In this document: piece after piece, positions 41,451 to 48,086 of the stretch
Layout of the letters: every line of letters begins with the position of its first letter
Position numbering within the stretch: the stretch's first letter is position 1
Made by a program: the position numbers and the translations under genes
Origin: Pseudomonas putida
GTDB taxonomy: Bacteria > Pseudomonadota > Gammaproteobacteria > Pseudomonadales > Pseudomonadaceae
DNA length: 48,086 nucleotides
Direction of reading: 5' to 3'
Assembly (NCBI RefSeq): GCF_028682395.1
Contig: NZ_JANHLC010000016.1
Coordinates: 1 to 48,086, forward strand
Notes under the pieces: model-generated
The model's database searches: none
What the model was told of the DNA's origin: nothing
The model's input: only the letters and a program-made list of their open reading frames with translations

Positions 41451-43499
41451 ATGAGTCTGCTCAATATCGGGATGTCGGGTATCAACGCCAGTTCGGCGTC
41501 GTTGGCTACGGTCGGTAATAACATTGCCAACGCCAATACCGCGGGCTACTCGCGCCAGCAAACGATTCAAGGCAGCAATGCCTCGAACCTCACTGGCGGC
41601 GTGTTTATCGGCAGCGGTACGACCCTGGCTGACGTGCGTCGGGTGTACAACTCCTTTCTCGATAGCCAGTTGCAGACCACCACGTCGCTGAGCAGCGATG
41701 CCAATGCGTACCTCGATCAGATCAACCCGCTGGACAAGCTGTTTTCCGACCGTACCACCGGTATCAGCGCGGTCCTGAGCAGTTTCTTCACCTCGGTCCA
41801 GACAGCGGCGGCGGACCCGACCAACAGTGCCTCGCGCCAATTGCTGCTGACCAATGCCCAGACCCTGAGCAACCGTTTCAATTCGCTGTCCTCGCAAATG
41901 CAACAGCAGAACGAGGGCATCAACAGCCAGCTGACCACGCTGACCGGCAAGGTCAATCAGTTGACGGCGTCCATCGCCGACCTGAACAAGCAGATCGCCC
42001 AGGTCACCACCTCGGCCGGCAGCGGCCCGAATAACCTGCTCGATGCGCGTAACGAGGCCGTCCGCTCGCTCAATGAGCTGGTCGGTGTGACCGTGCAGGA
42101 GCGTAATGGCAGCTACGATGTGTCCCTGGGGACGGGCCAGTCCCTGGTCCTGGGCGGCACCGCCAGCAAAATGTCGGCAGTCCCGTCGGGGATCGATAAG
42201 AGCCAATACAATATCCATGTCAGCTCCGGCAATTACTCCTCCGATGTGACCTCGGTGATTTCCGGTGGCCAGATTGGCGGTCTGCTGCGCTATCGCGAAG
42301 ACGTGTTGACCCCGGCCATCAACGATCTGGGCCGTACCGCCTTGGTGGTGGCCGACCAGATCAACAAACAGTTGGGCCAGGGCCTCGATGCCAATGGCGA
42401 GTTTGGCTCGGCGATGTTCGCCAGCATCAACAGCGCCTCGGCGATCAGCCAGCGCAGCCTGGCGTCGTCCAATAACAGTACAGGTTCCGACAACCTGAGC
42501 GTCTCCATCAGCAACACCGGCGCGCTGACCACCTATGACTACGAAGTGACCTTTACGTCGGGCACCGAATACAGCGTCAAGCGTTCCGATGGCAAGGTGT
42601 TCACGGGGCCTTACGACACGGCCAACCCGGTCGAAATCGACGGTTTCAAGATTGCCCTGGACGGTAAAGGCAATCCCGGCGGCGTGGCGGCCGGCGACAC
42701 CTTCAAGGTGGTCCCGACCCGCACCGGTGCGAGCAGCATCAACACGGTGATGACCGATTCGAACAAGATCGCTTTTGCCGGCGCGCTGGTTTCCAACACC
42801 AACACCGGCAATGGTGGTACAGGGGCCATGACCCAGCCGTCCCTGTCGGTGCCGCTGGATATCTATGGCGGTACGGGGCTGGCTGCCCAGCAGGCGGGCA
42901 TCAAGAACTCGATGCCGGTCAGCCTGGTGTTTGGTGATGTCGCCGCCGACGGCACCCAGCCGTACAAGGTGTATTACAACGGCACCGAGATCGCTACGGC
43001 GGCCGGGACCATCGTGCCGGGCCAGAGCAACGACCTGAGTATCCAGGTGCCGATGCGCGATGCCAATGGCGCGGTGTTGACCCCAGCCCAGAGCTTCAGT
43101 TTTGACACCACCATCAGTGGTGCGCCGTCCAAGAACGACAAGTTCGAGGTTGGCTTCAACGTCAACGGCCAGAAAGACAACCGCAATGCCAATGAATTGC
43201 TCGGCTTGCAGACCAAGTCCACGGTGGGCCTGATCGATGGCAATGCCGGGATGAGCATGGGCGGTGCCTATAGCCGCCTGGTCGAGCAGGTGGGCGCCAA
43301 GGCCAGTCAGGCCATTGGTGACAGCACGGCCAGCGGCGCCATTCTGGCGCGGGCCAAGTCCGAGGTAGGGGCGGTCTCCCAGGTCAACCTGGATGAAGAA
43401 GCGTCCAACCTGATCAAGTTCCAGCAGTACTACACCGCGTCGTCGCAGATCATCAAGGCCGCGCAAGAAACCTTCAGCACGCTGATCAACAGTCTTTAA
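41451..43499 (+). CDS. flgK: Hook-filament junction protein FlgK (HAP1)
   Basis: A 682-residue hook-associated protein. The N-terminus SLLNIGMSGINASSASLATVGNNIANANTAGYSRQQ is the FlgK signature; the C-terminus VNLDEEASNLIKFQQYYTASSQIIKAAQETFSTLINSL forms the terminal coiled coil. It is larger than E. coli FlgK (547), as is usual in pseudomonads. It begins ten bases after flgJ. Confidence 0.97.
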   Translation: MSLLNIGMSGINASSASLATVGNNIANANTAGYSRQQTIQGSNASNLTGGVFIGSGTTLADVRRVYNSFLDSQLQTTTSLSSDANAYLDQINPLDKLFSDRTTGISAVLSSFFTSVQTAAADPTNSASRQLLLTNAQTLSNRFNSLSSQMQQQNEGINSQLTTLTGKVNQLTASIADLNKQIAQVTTSAGSGPNNLLDARNEAVRSLNELVGVTVQERNGSYDVSLGTGQSLVLGGTASKMSAVPSGIDKSQYNIHVSSGNYSSDVTSVISGGQIGGLLRYREDVLTPAINDLGRTALVVADQINKQLGQGLDANGEFGSAMFASINSASAISQRSLASSNNSTGSDNLSVSISNTGALTTYDYEVTFTSGTEYSVKRSDGKVFTGPYDTANPVEIDGFKIALDGKGNPGGVAAGDTFKVVPTRTGASSINTVMTDSNKIAFAGALVSNTNTGNGGTGAMTQPSLSVPLDIYGGTGLAAQQAGIKNSMPVSLVFGDVAADGTQPYKVYYNGTEIATAAGTIVPGQSNDLSIQVPMRDANGAVLTPAQSFSFDTTISGAPSKNDKFEVGFNVNGQKDNRNANELLGLQTKSTVGLIDGNAGMSMGGAYSRLVEQVGAKASQAIGDSTASGAILARAKSEVGAVSQVNLDEEASNLIKFQQYYTASSQIIKAAQETFSTLINSL

Positions 43500-43513
43500 G
43501 GGAGTTTTCGACG

Positions 43514-45199
43514 ATGCGTATTTCCACAGCCCAGTATTACGATACGAGTGCGGCTAAGTACCAGAGCAATTTCTCCTCGATCGTCAAGACCAACGAGCAG
43601 ATCACCTCTGGCGTGCGGATCCAGACCGCTGGTGATGACCCGGTCGGCGCCGCCAAGCTGCTGATGCTGCAACAGCAGAAAGAAATGCTGACTCAGTACA
43701 GCGGCAATATGGGCAGCCTCAAGAACTCCCTGGCCAACGAAGAAAGCGTGCTCGATAGCATTAATACTGCCCTGCAGCGCGCCCGCGAGCTGGCACTGGG
43801 CGCCGGTGACGGCAGCAAGAGCGATGCTGACCGCAAGTCGATTGCCGAAGAGCTGTCCAACATCGAAGGCAATATCCTCAGCCTGCTCAACAGCAAAGAT
43901 GCTTCGGGGCAGTACATGTTTTCCGGCTCGAAGACATCGACGCCGCCGTATGTGCGCAATAACGATGGCACCTACACCTACCAGGGTGACGACATGCAGC
44001 TGAACCTGCAGGTGTCCGACACCCTGTCGCTGGCCAGCAACGACACGGGCAAGAGCGTGATGGAATCGGCGATCAACTCGGGCCGGACCCAGGCGGCATT
44101 CGATACAACGCCGGCCACGCCTGCCGGTCTTACCAAGGCCAACGATGGCACGGTATCGGTGTCGGCCGGTTTGATGACGTCGAACTCGGCTTACACCAAA
44201 AGCTTTGCAGAGGGCGAGCCCTATAAGCTGGCGTTTACCAGCAGCACCGAATACAAGATTTTTGACAAGAACAACCAGGACGTCACTTCCCAGGTCTCTG
44301 GCAACGGCAAGTTCGATGCGACCAAGGAAGGCGGTTCCAAGATCAGCCTGCGCGGTGTCGAGTTCGATATCACGCTGCGGCTCAAGACACCTGCACCCCA
44401 GGCGTTCGATACCGTAACGAACCAGCCCAAGGTTGATGCGAATGGCGATCCGGTTCTGATGACCAACGACGAGCAGGTTGCCGGCTATACCTTCAACCTG
44501 GCGACCAAGCCTGAAAGCTTCAACAGCTCGCGCACGCCAAGCAACCCGTCCAGCACCCAGATCACCAGCACCACGATCACCAATAAGGCTGACTACACCA
44601 ACGGTTTCCCCAGCAGCGGCGTGGTGATCAAGTTCGACGCCAATGGCACCGACTACAAGGTCTATGCCCAGCCGTATTCGGACACCAGCAAGTCGATTGG
44701 CGGCGGCGCGGCTACGGCGGCTCCGGCGCCGGCTCCAGCCGGTTCCATGACCGCGACCTTCAACGGTGTCAAAGTCGATTTTGGTGCGGCGCTGCAAGGC
44801 GGTGATCAGTTCGTGATCGGCTCCTCCAGCCACAAGACCCAAAGTGCCCTGGATACCTTGAGCCAGCTGCGCAAGGCTCTGGAAACCCCGTCCGATAACG
44901 ATGTGATGGCGCAGATCCAGCTCAAGGATGCGCTGAATTCGGCCATCGGCAATCTGAGCAACGCCAGCGAGCAGGTGCTGAGTGTGCAGGGCGCCATTGG
45001 TGCGCGGTTGAACTCGATCGATATCCAGAGCGTTGAGAACAGCAGTCTGGACCTGGCCAATGGCAGCATCCAGGCCGCCATCGGCAACACCGATGTCGCA
45101 ACGGCGTCCATCGACCTGGCGTTCCAGCAATCGCTGTTGCAGGCCTCGCAACTGGCCTTTGTCAAAATCTCCCAGTTGAGCCTGTTCAACAAAATGTAA
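43514..45199 (+). CDS. flgL: Hook-filament junction protein FlgL (HAP3), enlarged
   Basis: A 561-residue protein, far longer than E. coli FlgL (317). The conserved N-terminus (MRISTAQYYDTSAAKYQSNFSSIVKTNEQITSGVRIQTAGDDPVGA) and C-terminus (TDVATASIDLAFQQSLLQASQLAFVKISQLSLFNKM) are intact. The surplus is a Thr/Ser/Ala/Pro-rich middle region (about residues 190-430), including an APAPAPAG stretch, probably a surface-exposed domain. It is the last gene of the flgF operon, with a terminator after it. Confidence 0.95.
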   Translation: MRISTAQYYDTSAAKYQSNFSSIVKTNEQITSGVRIQTAGDDPVGAAKLLMLQQQKEMLTQYSGNMGSLKNSLANEESVLDSINTALQRARELALGAGDGSKSDADRKSIAEELSNIEGNILSLLNSKDASGQYMFSGSKTSTPPYVRNNDGTYTYQGDDMQLNLQVSDTLSLASNDTGKSVMESAINSGRTQAAFDTTPATPAGLTKANDGTVSVSAGLMTSNSAYTKSFAEGEPYKLAFTSSTEYKIFDKNNQDVTSQVSGNGKFDATKEGGSKISLRGVEFDITLRLKTPAPQAFDTVTNQPKVDANGDPVLMTNDEQVAGYTFNLATKPESFNSSRTPSNPSSTQITSTTITNKADYTNGFPSSGVVIKFDANGTDYKVYAQPYSDTSKSIGGGAATAAPAPAPAGSMTATFNGVKVDFGAALQGGDQFVIGSSSHKTQSALDTLSQLRKALETPSDNDVMAQIQLKDALNSAIGNLSNASEQVLSVQGAIGARLNSIDIQSVENSSLDLANGSIQAAIGNTDVATASIDLAFQQSLLQASQLAFVKISQLSLFNKM

Positions 45200-45212
45200 G
45201 CCCGTTTGGACT

Positions 45213-45239
45213 GCCGGCACCCAGGTGCCGGCGGTTTTT
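45213..45239 (+). terminator. flgL: Terminator after flgL
   Basis: GCCGGCAC and GTGCCGGC form an eight-base stem with a CCAG loop, followed by GG and TTTTT, 13 bases after the flgL stop. Confidence 0.9.
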
Positions 45240-45358
45240 CCTCGCTAGGCCCCCTCGCAGTACCGATTTTTTCCTCCAGGGCTTGATTGCGGCCCGTCTG
45301 CCTCGTTATCCAATAAGTGCTTGATCGTGCCTTTATGGCTGATTGTTTCTTGCGGGCG

Positions 45359-45385
45359 ACGCATAATGCGTGACCTATGAGTCAC
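45359..45385. promoter_or_regulatory. Two overlapping palindromes upstream of the KAS III gene
   Basis: ACGCAT-A-ATGCGT (45359-45371) is a perfect inverted repeat containing a -10-like CATAAT, and it overlaps GTGAC-CTATGA-GTCAC (45370-45385), also perfect. They lie in the 366-base gap between flgL and the synthase gene, about 180 bases before its start. They look like operators, but the protein that would bind them is unknown. Confidence 0.45.
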
Positions 45386-45420
45386 AACGGGCATCTTCAC
45401 TGTATCGTGCGAAAAAGGAT

Positions 45421-45450
45421 GGCCGGGCGGGTGCCCCGGCCAGGCGTTTT
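45421..45450 (+). terminator. Possible attenuator hairpin in KAS III leader
   Basis: GGCCGGG (45421-45427) and CCCGGCC (45435-45441) form a GC-only stem, followed by AGGCGTTTT. If transcription begins near the palindromes at 45359, this hairpin would lie in the leader. Confidence 0.35.
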
Positions 45451-45565
45451 GCGGCGTGTGCGCAAGAGCCTGCGACGCATTTTGACGCGGCGCAATCCAC
45501 CCATTGTCAGCACCACTCGATCTTGCGAGCGGTGACCTCCGGTTATTCAGTATTGGGAAGCCACA

Positions 45566-46492
45566 ATGATTGGCATAAAAAGCATCGCCAGCTACGTGCC
45601 AGAAGGCGGGCTGGACAATTACGCCCAGGGTGCGAAGTTCGCCAAGGATGAAGAGTTTATTCTCGGCAAGATCGGCTCGGCGTTCCTGCCGCGCAAGGAA
45701 GCGGTCCAGGAAACCTCCGATCTGTGCGTCGAGGCGGTCAATGCCTTGTTTGCCAACAACCCCGAACTCAAGCGCGAGTCCATCGATGCGCTGATCGTGG
45801 TCACGCAAAACGGCGATGAAGAGGGCTTGCCCCACACATCGGCGATTGTTCAGGACAAGCTGGGCTTGGCGACGCATGTCGCTGCGTTCGATATTTCCCT
45901 GGGTTGTTCCGGCTATGTCTACGGCATCTACGCCCTCAAGGGCTTTATGGAAGCCGCAGGGTTGAAAAACGGCCTGTTGGTCACCGCCGATCCGTATTCG
46001 AAGATCGTCGATCCAGAGGATCGCAACACCACCATGCTCTTTGGTGATGCGGCTACCGCCACCTGGATGGGCGAAGACGCCCCCTGGCAGTTGGGCAAGG
46101 CCAAGTTCGGCACCGACGGCTCTGGTGCGCCATACCTGAAGGTCAGCGACGGCGTGTTCTTCATGAATGGCCGCCAGGTCTTCAACTTTGCCTTGCTCAA
46201 GGTGCCGGCGCATCTGCATCAGTTACTCGATGAATCCGACCTCAAGCCGCAAGATATCGACGCCTTCTGCATCCACCAGGGCAGTGCGGCCATTGTCGAC
46301 GCGGTGGCGCGGCGTTTTGAGGGCGAGCCGGAGAAATTCATCAAGGACATGCTCGAAACCGGCAACACGGTGTCTTCGAGTATTCCGCTGTTGTTGCAAC
46401 ACCACGTCCTCGACTCGAAATGGCAGCGCGTGGCGCTGAGCGGTTTCGGGGTCGGCCTGTCGTGGGGCTCGGCGGTCATTTATCGGCCTTGA
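45566..46492 (+). CDS. Ketoacyl-ACP synthase III homologue in the flagellar locus
   Basis: A 308-residue FabH-like thiolase-fold enzyme. The catalytic triad is complete: Cys114 in LGCSGYVYG, His237 in IHQGSAA and Asn267 in TGNTVSSSIP. It differs from housekeeping FabH, whose His motif is usually HQAN. In P. syringae a KAS III-like gene (orf3) lies with fgt1/fgt2 in the flagellin glycosylation island at the same flgL-fliC position; there it is thought to help make the acyl part of the viosamine-containing glycan. No glycosyltransferase accompanies it here. It has its own upstream region and a terminator, so it is probably monocistronic. Confidence 0.9.
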   Translation: MIGIKSIASYVPEGGLDNYAQGAKFAKDEEFILGKIGSAFLPRKEAVQETSDLCVEAVNALFANNPELKRESIDALIVVTQNGDEEGLPHTSAIVQDKLGLATHVAAFDISLGCSGYVYGIYALKGFMEAAGLKNGLLVTADPYSKIVDPEDRNTTMLFGDAATATWMGEDAPWQLGKAKFGTDGSGAPYLKVSDGVFFMNGRQVFNFALLKVPAHLHQLLDESDLKPQDIDAFCIHQGSAAIVDAVARRFEGEPEKFIKDMLETGNTVSSSIPLLLQHHVLDSKWQRVALSGFGVGLSWGSAVIYRP

Positions 46493-46517
46493 GCCCAGGC
46501 TCATCGTACAGCGGTCC

Positions 46518-46553
46518 CAAAACGCCCAGGTCTTTGAAAACCTGGGCGTTTTG
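46518..46553 (+). terminator. Terminator after the KAS III gene
   Basis: CAAAACGCCCAGGT and ACCTGGGCGTTTTG form a perfect 14-base stem around an eight-base loop, with T-rich/A-rich flanks on both sides. It would work in either direction and separates the synthase gene from fliC. Confidence 0.9.
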
Positions 46554-46619
46554 CTTGGCCCGACGGCTGCTTTTGGAGGCTGATGGCGAGTAGCCATAAA
46601 AAAGATAGTGGGATAACTC

Positions 46620-46647
46620 TCAAGAAAGGCTTTTTCTAGGCGATATA
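46620..46647 (+). promoter_or_regulatory. fliC: FliA (sigma-28) promoter of fliC
   Basis: TCAAG-N15-GCGATATA resembles the sigma-28 consensus TAAAG-N15-GCCGATAA. It lies 78 bases before the fliC ATG, a normal distance for flagellin genes. Confidence 0.75.
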
Positions 46648-46724
46648 GGTGACGAAGGTTTTCTGGATGTGTCGGGTTTGCCCTCCAGCCGGAAGCCGCA
46701 GCACCCACCCACGAGGGATTCGTC

Positions 46725-48086
46725 ATGGCTTTGTCCGTTAATACCAACATTACGTCCCTGGGCGTGCAGAAGAACCTGAACAAGGCTTCCGATGCGCTCA
46801 GCACCTCGATGAGCCGCCTGTCTTCGGGCCTGAAAATCAACAGCGCCAAAGACGACGCGGCTGGCATGCAGATCGCCAACCGTCTGACCAGCCAGGTCAA
46901 AGGCCTGACTGTTGCAGTGGCCAACGCCAACAACGGCGTGTCGATTGCCCAGACCGCTGAAGGCGCGATGCAAGAATCGACCAACATCCTGCAGCGTATG
47001 CGTGAGCTGGCCCTGCAATCGGCGAACGGCTCGAACAGCGATGACGACCGTACCTCCCTGCAACAGGAATTCACCGCGCTGACCGGCGAGCTGACCCGTA
47101 TCTCGCAAACCACCAACTTCGGTGGTCGTAAACTGCTGGACGGTTCGTTCGATAACGTCGGCTTCCAGATCGGCGCCAACGCCAACGAAACCATTTCGTT
47201 CGGCATGAGCGACATCAGCGCCACTGGCCTGAAAGGTTCCTATGGCGAAGCCAAGGCTGCTGGCACCACCACAGCCCTGGCGGCGAACGTTACCGGTAGC
47301 GAAGGCAGCTTCGTCAATGGCTTTGCCACTACTACTGCCTATACCACCACCACCGCGGCTCGCGTTCTGACGGTCAATGGCACAGGTATCAACATCGGTA
47401 CCGGCATCGACATCACGGCCGCTGCTGGCCTGATCAACGGGCAGACTGCCACGACTGGCGTCAAGGCTGAAGTCGTTGGTGGCAATCTCAAAATGACGTC
47501 GGCTACGGCGTTCTCGGTACAAGGTGACAACGTTGAAGTTGCACCGACTACCGCTACCGCGGCGACCGCGTTCTCCGGTCTGACCAAGGCTTCTCAGGTC
47601 AGCATCAATGGCACTGAGATCACCATCGCTGCCGGCCAGACCCTGGCGCAGGCCGTCACCACTATCAACACTCCGGCCACCGTCACCGCCACCGGCGTGA
47701 CTGCTTCGGAGAAAGACGGTCGTCTGGTCCTGACTTCCGCTGACGGCAAAGCCATCAAGCTGGATAACGGTTCCGACGCCACTGACGGTCCGGGCGCGCT
47801 GTCGCGTCTGGGTCTGCAATCGGGCACCACCCAGGCCAAGCTGACCACCGATACCTCGGTGATCCTCAATGGCGTGGAAGTGAAGTTCAAGAAGGGCGAC
47901 ACTGCTGACTCGATCGTTTCCTCGATCAACAGCGCGAGCACTGGCGTCACCGCCAGCAAGAATGCTGACAACACCCTGGCGCTGTTCTCCAACAAGAGCT
48001 TCACCGTGGCCAACGGCAGTTCGGGCACTGGTCTGACCCAGCTGGGCCTGGCGGCAAACACGTTCACCGCCGTGACCGTGGAGACT
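46725..48086 (+). CDS. fliC: Flagellin FliC, 3' truncated by window
   Basis: 454 codons are visible and the frame stays open at the right edge. The N-terminal D0/D1 region is typical: MALSVNTNITSLGVQKNLNK, SSGLKINSAKDDAAGMQIANRLTSQ and MRELALQSANGSNSDDDR. From about residue 165 the Thr/Ala/Gly-rich central domain begins, the surface-exposed, strain-variable part and usual site of O-glycosylation. With its C-terminal D0/D1 still missing, the full protein must exceed 550 residues, a long flagellin. GAGGGA stands before the ATG. Confidence 0.97.
   Translation, partial: MALSVNTNITSLGVQKNLNKASDALSTSMSRLSSGLKINSAKDDAAGMQIANRLTSQVKGLTVAVANANNGVSIAQTAEGAMQESTNILQRMRELALQSANGSNSDDDRTSLQQEFTALTGELTRISQTTNFGGRKLLDGSFDNVGFQIGANANETISFGMSDISATGLKGSYGEAKAAGTTTALAANVTGSEGSFVNGFATTTAYTTTTAARVLTVNGTGINIGTGIDITAAAGLINGQTATTGVKAEVVGGNLKMTSATAFSVQGDNVEVAPTTATAATAFSGLTKASQVSINGTEITIAAGQTLAQAVTTINTPATVTATGVTASEKDGRLVLTSADGKAIKLDNGSDATDGPGALSRLGLQSGTTQAKLTTDTSVILNGVEVKFKKGDTADSIVSSINSASTGVTASKNADNTLALFSNKSFTVANGSSGTGLTQLGLAANTFTAVTVET

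Noticed and set aside
38230..45220. Very long open frames antisense to flgH-flgJ (722 codons), flgK (680) and flgL (574).
   Set aside because: They mirror strongly supported flagellar genes, have His/Gly/Arg-rich translations without recognisable domains, and arise because high-GC codon usage avoids TTA, CTA and TCA on the sense strand.

Overview
The window comes from a Pseudomonas chromosome, most likely a fluorescent, non-aeruginosa species. It is GC-rich, its gene content is typically pseudomonad (PlpD, FimV-family LysM protein, phhABC/phhR, cpxR-spy-kinase, flgF-L/fliC), and its intergenic motifs fit that genus. I saw no tRNA, rRNA, CRISPR array, insertion sequence or prophage. Almost all of it looks like core genome.

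Layout. Positions 1-3364 hold the C-terminal 1,120 residues of a giant RTX adhesin with repeat domains, a von Willebrand A domain and calcium-binding repeats (LapA/MapA type). Positions 3406-4389 hold two small minus-strand genes (DUF454 and UPF0149). Next come recQ, a MarR/SlyA-type regulator with a SlyA-like operator, and a FimV-family LysM protein. These are followed by the type Vd autotransporter lipase plpD, a SelW-like protein, an EamA exporter with its AraC regulator, an LpxH-like phosphatase, a DUF962 protein, another AraC regulator, trkH and a nitroreductase.

Positions 18593-21632 carry an envelope-stress locus read leftward: a coiled-coil membrane protein, cpxR, a Spy/CpxP-like periplasmic protein behind a CpxR-type box, and a sensor kinase placed just behind a strong terminator. 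Then yciI/yciB face rightward-reading rnm-yciO-scpA-scpB-DUF1289-rluB, which covers RNA processing, chromosome segregation and 23S rRNA modification.

Positions 27.8-36.5 kb form an aromatic amino acid region. aroP (aromatic amino acid uptake) is followed by arfB, an MFS transporter and two small genes, then the divergent phhABC (phenylalanine to tyrosine and onward transamination) and phhR (TyrR-like regulator). Paired TGTAAA-N6-TTTACA-like boxes lie upstream of both aroP (27786 and 27847) and phhA/phhR (34706 and 34769), which suggests one PhhR regulon spanning uptake and catabolism.

From 36.7 kb to the end is a flagellar block: flgFGHIJKL behind a clear sigma-54 promoter, a lone ketoacyl-ACP synthase III gene that probably serves flagellin glycan synthesis, and the start of fliC behind a FliA-type promoter. 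fliC runs off the right edge. flgBCDE is not next to flgF; phhR occupies that side.
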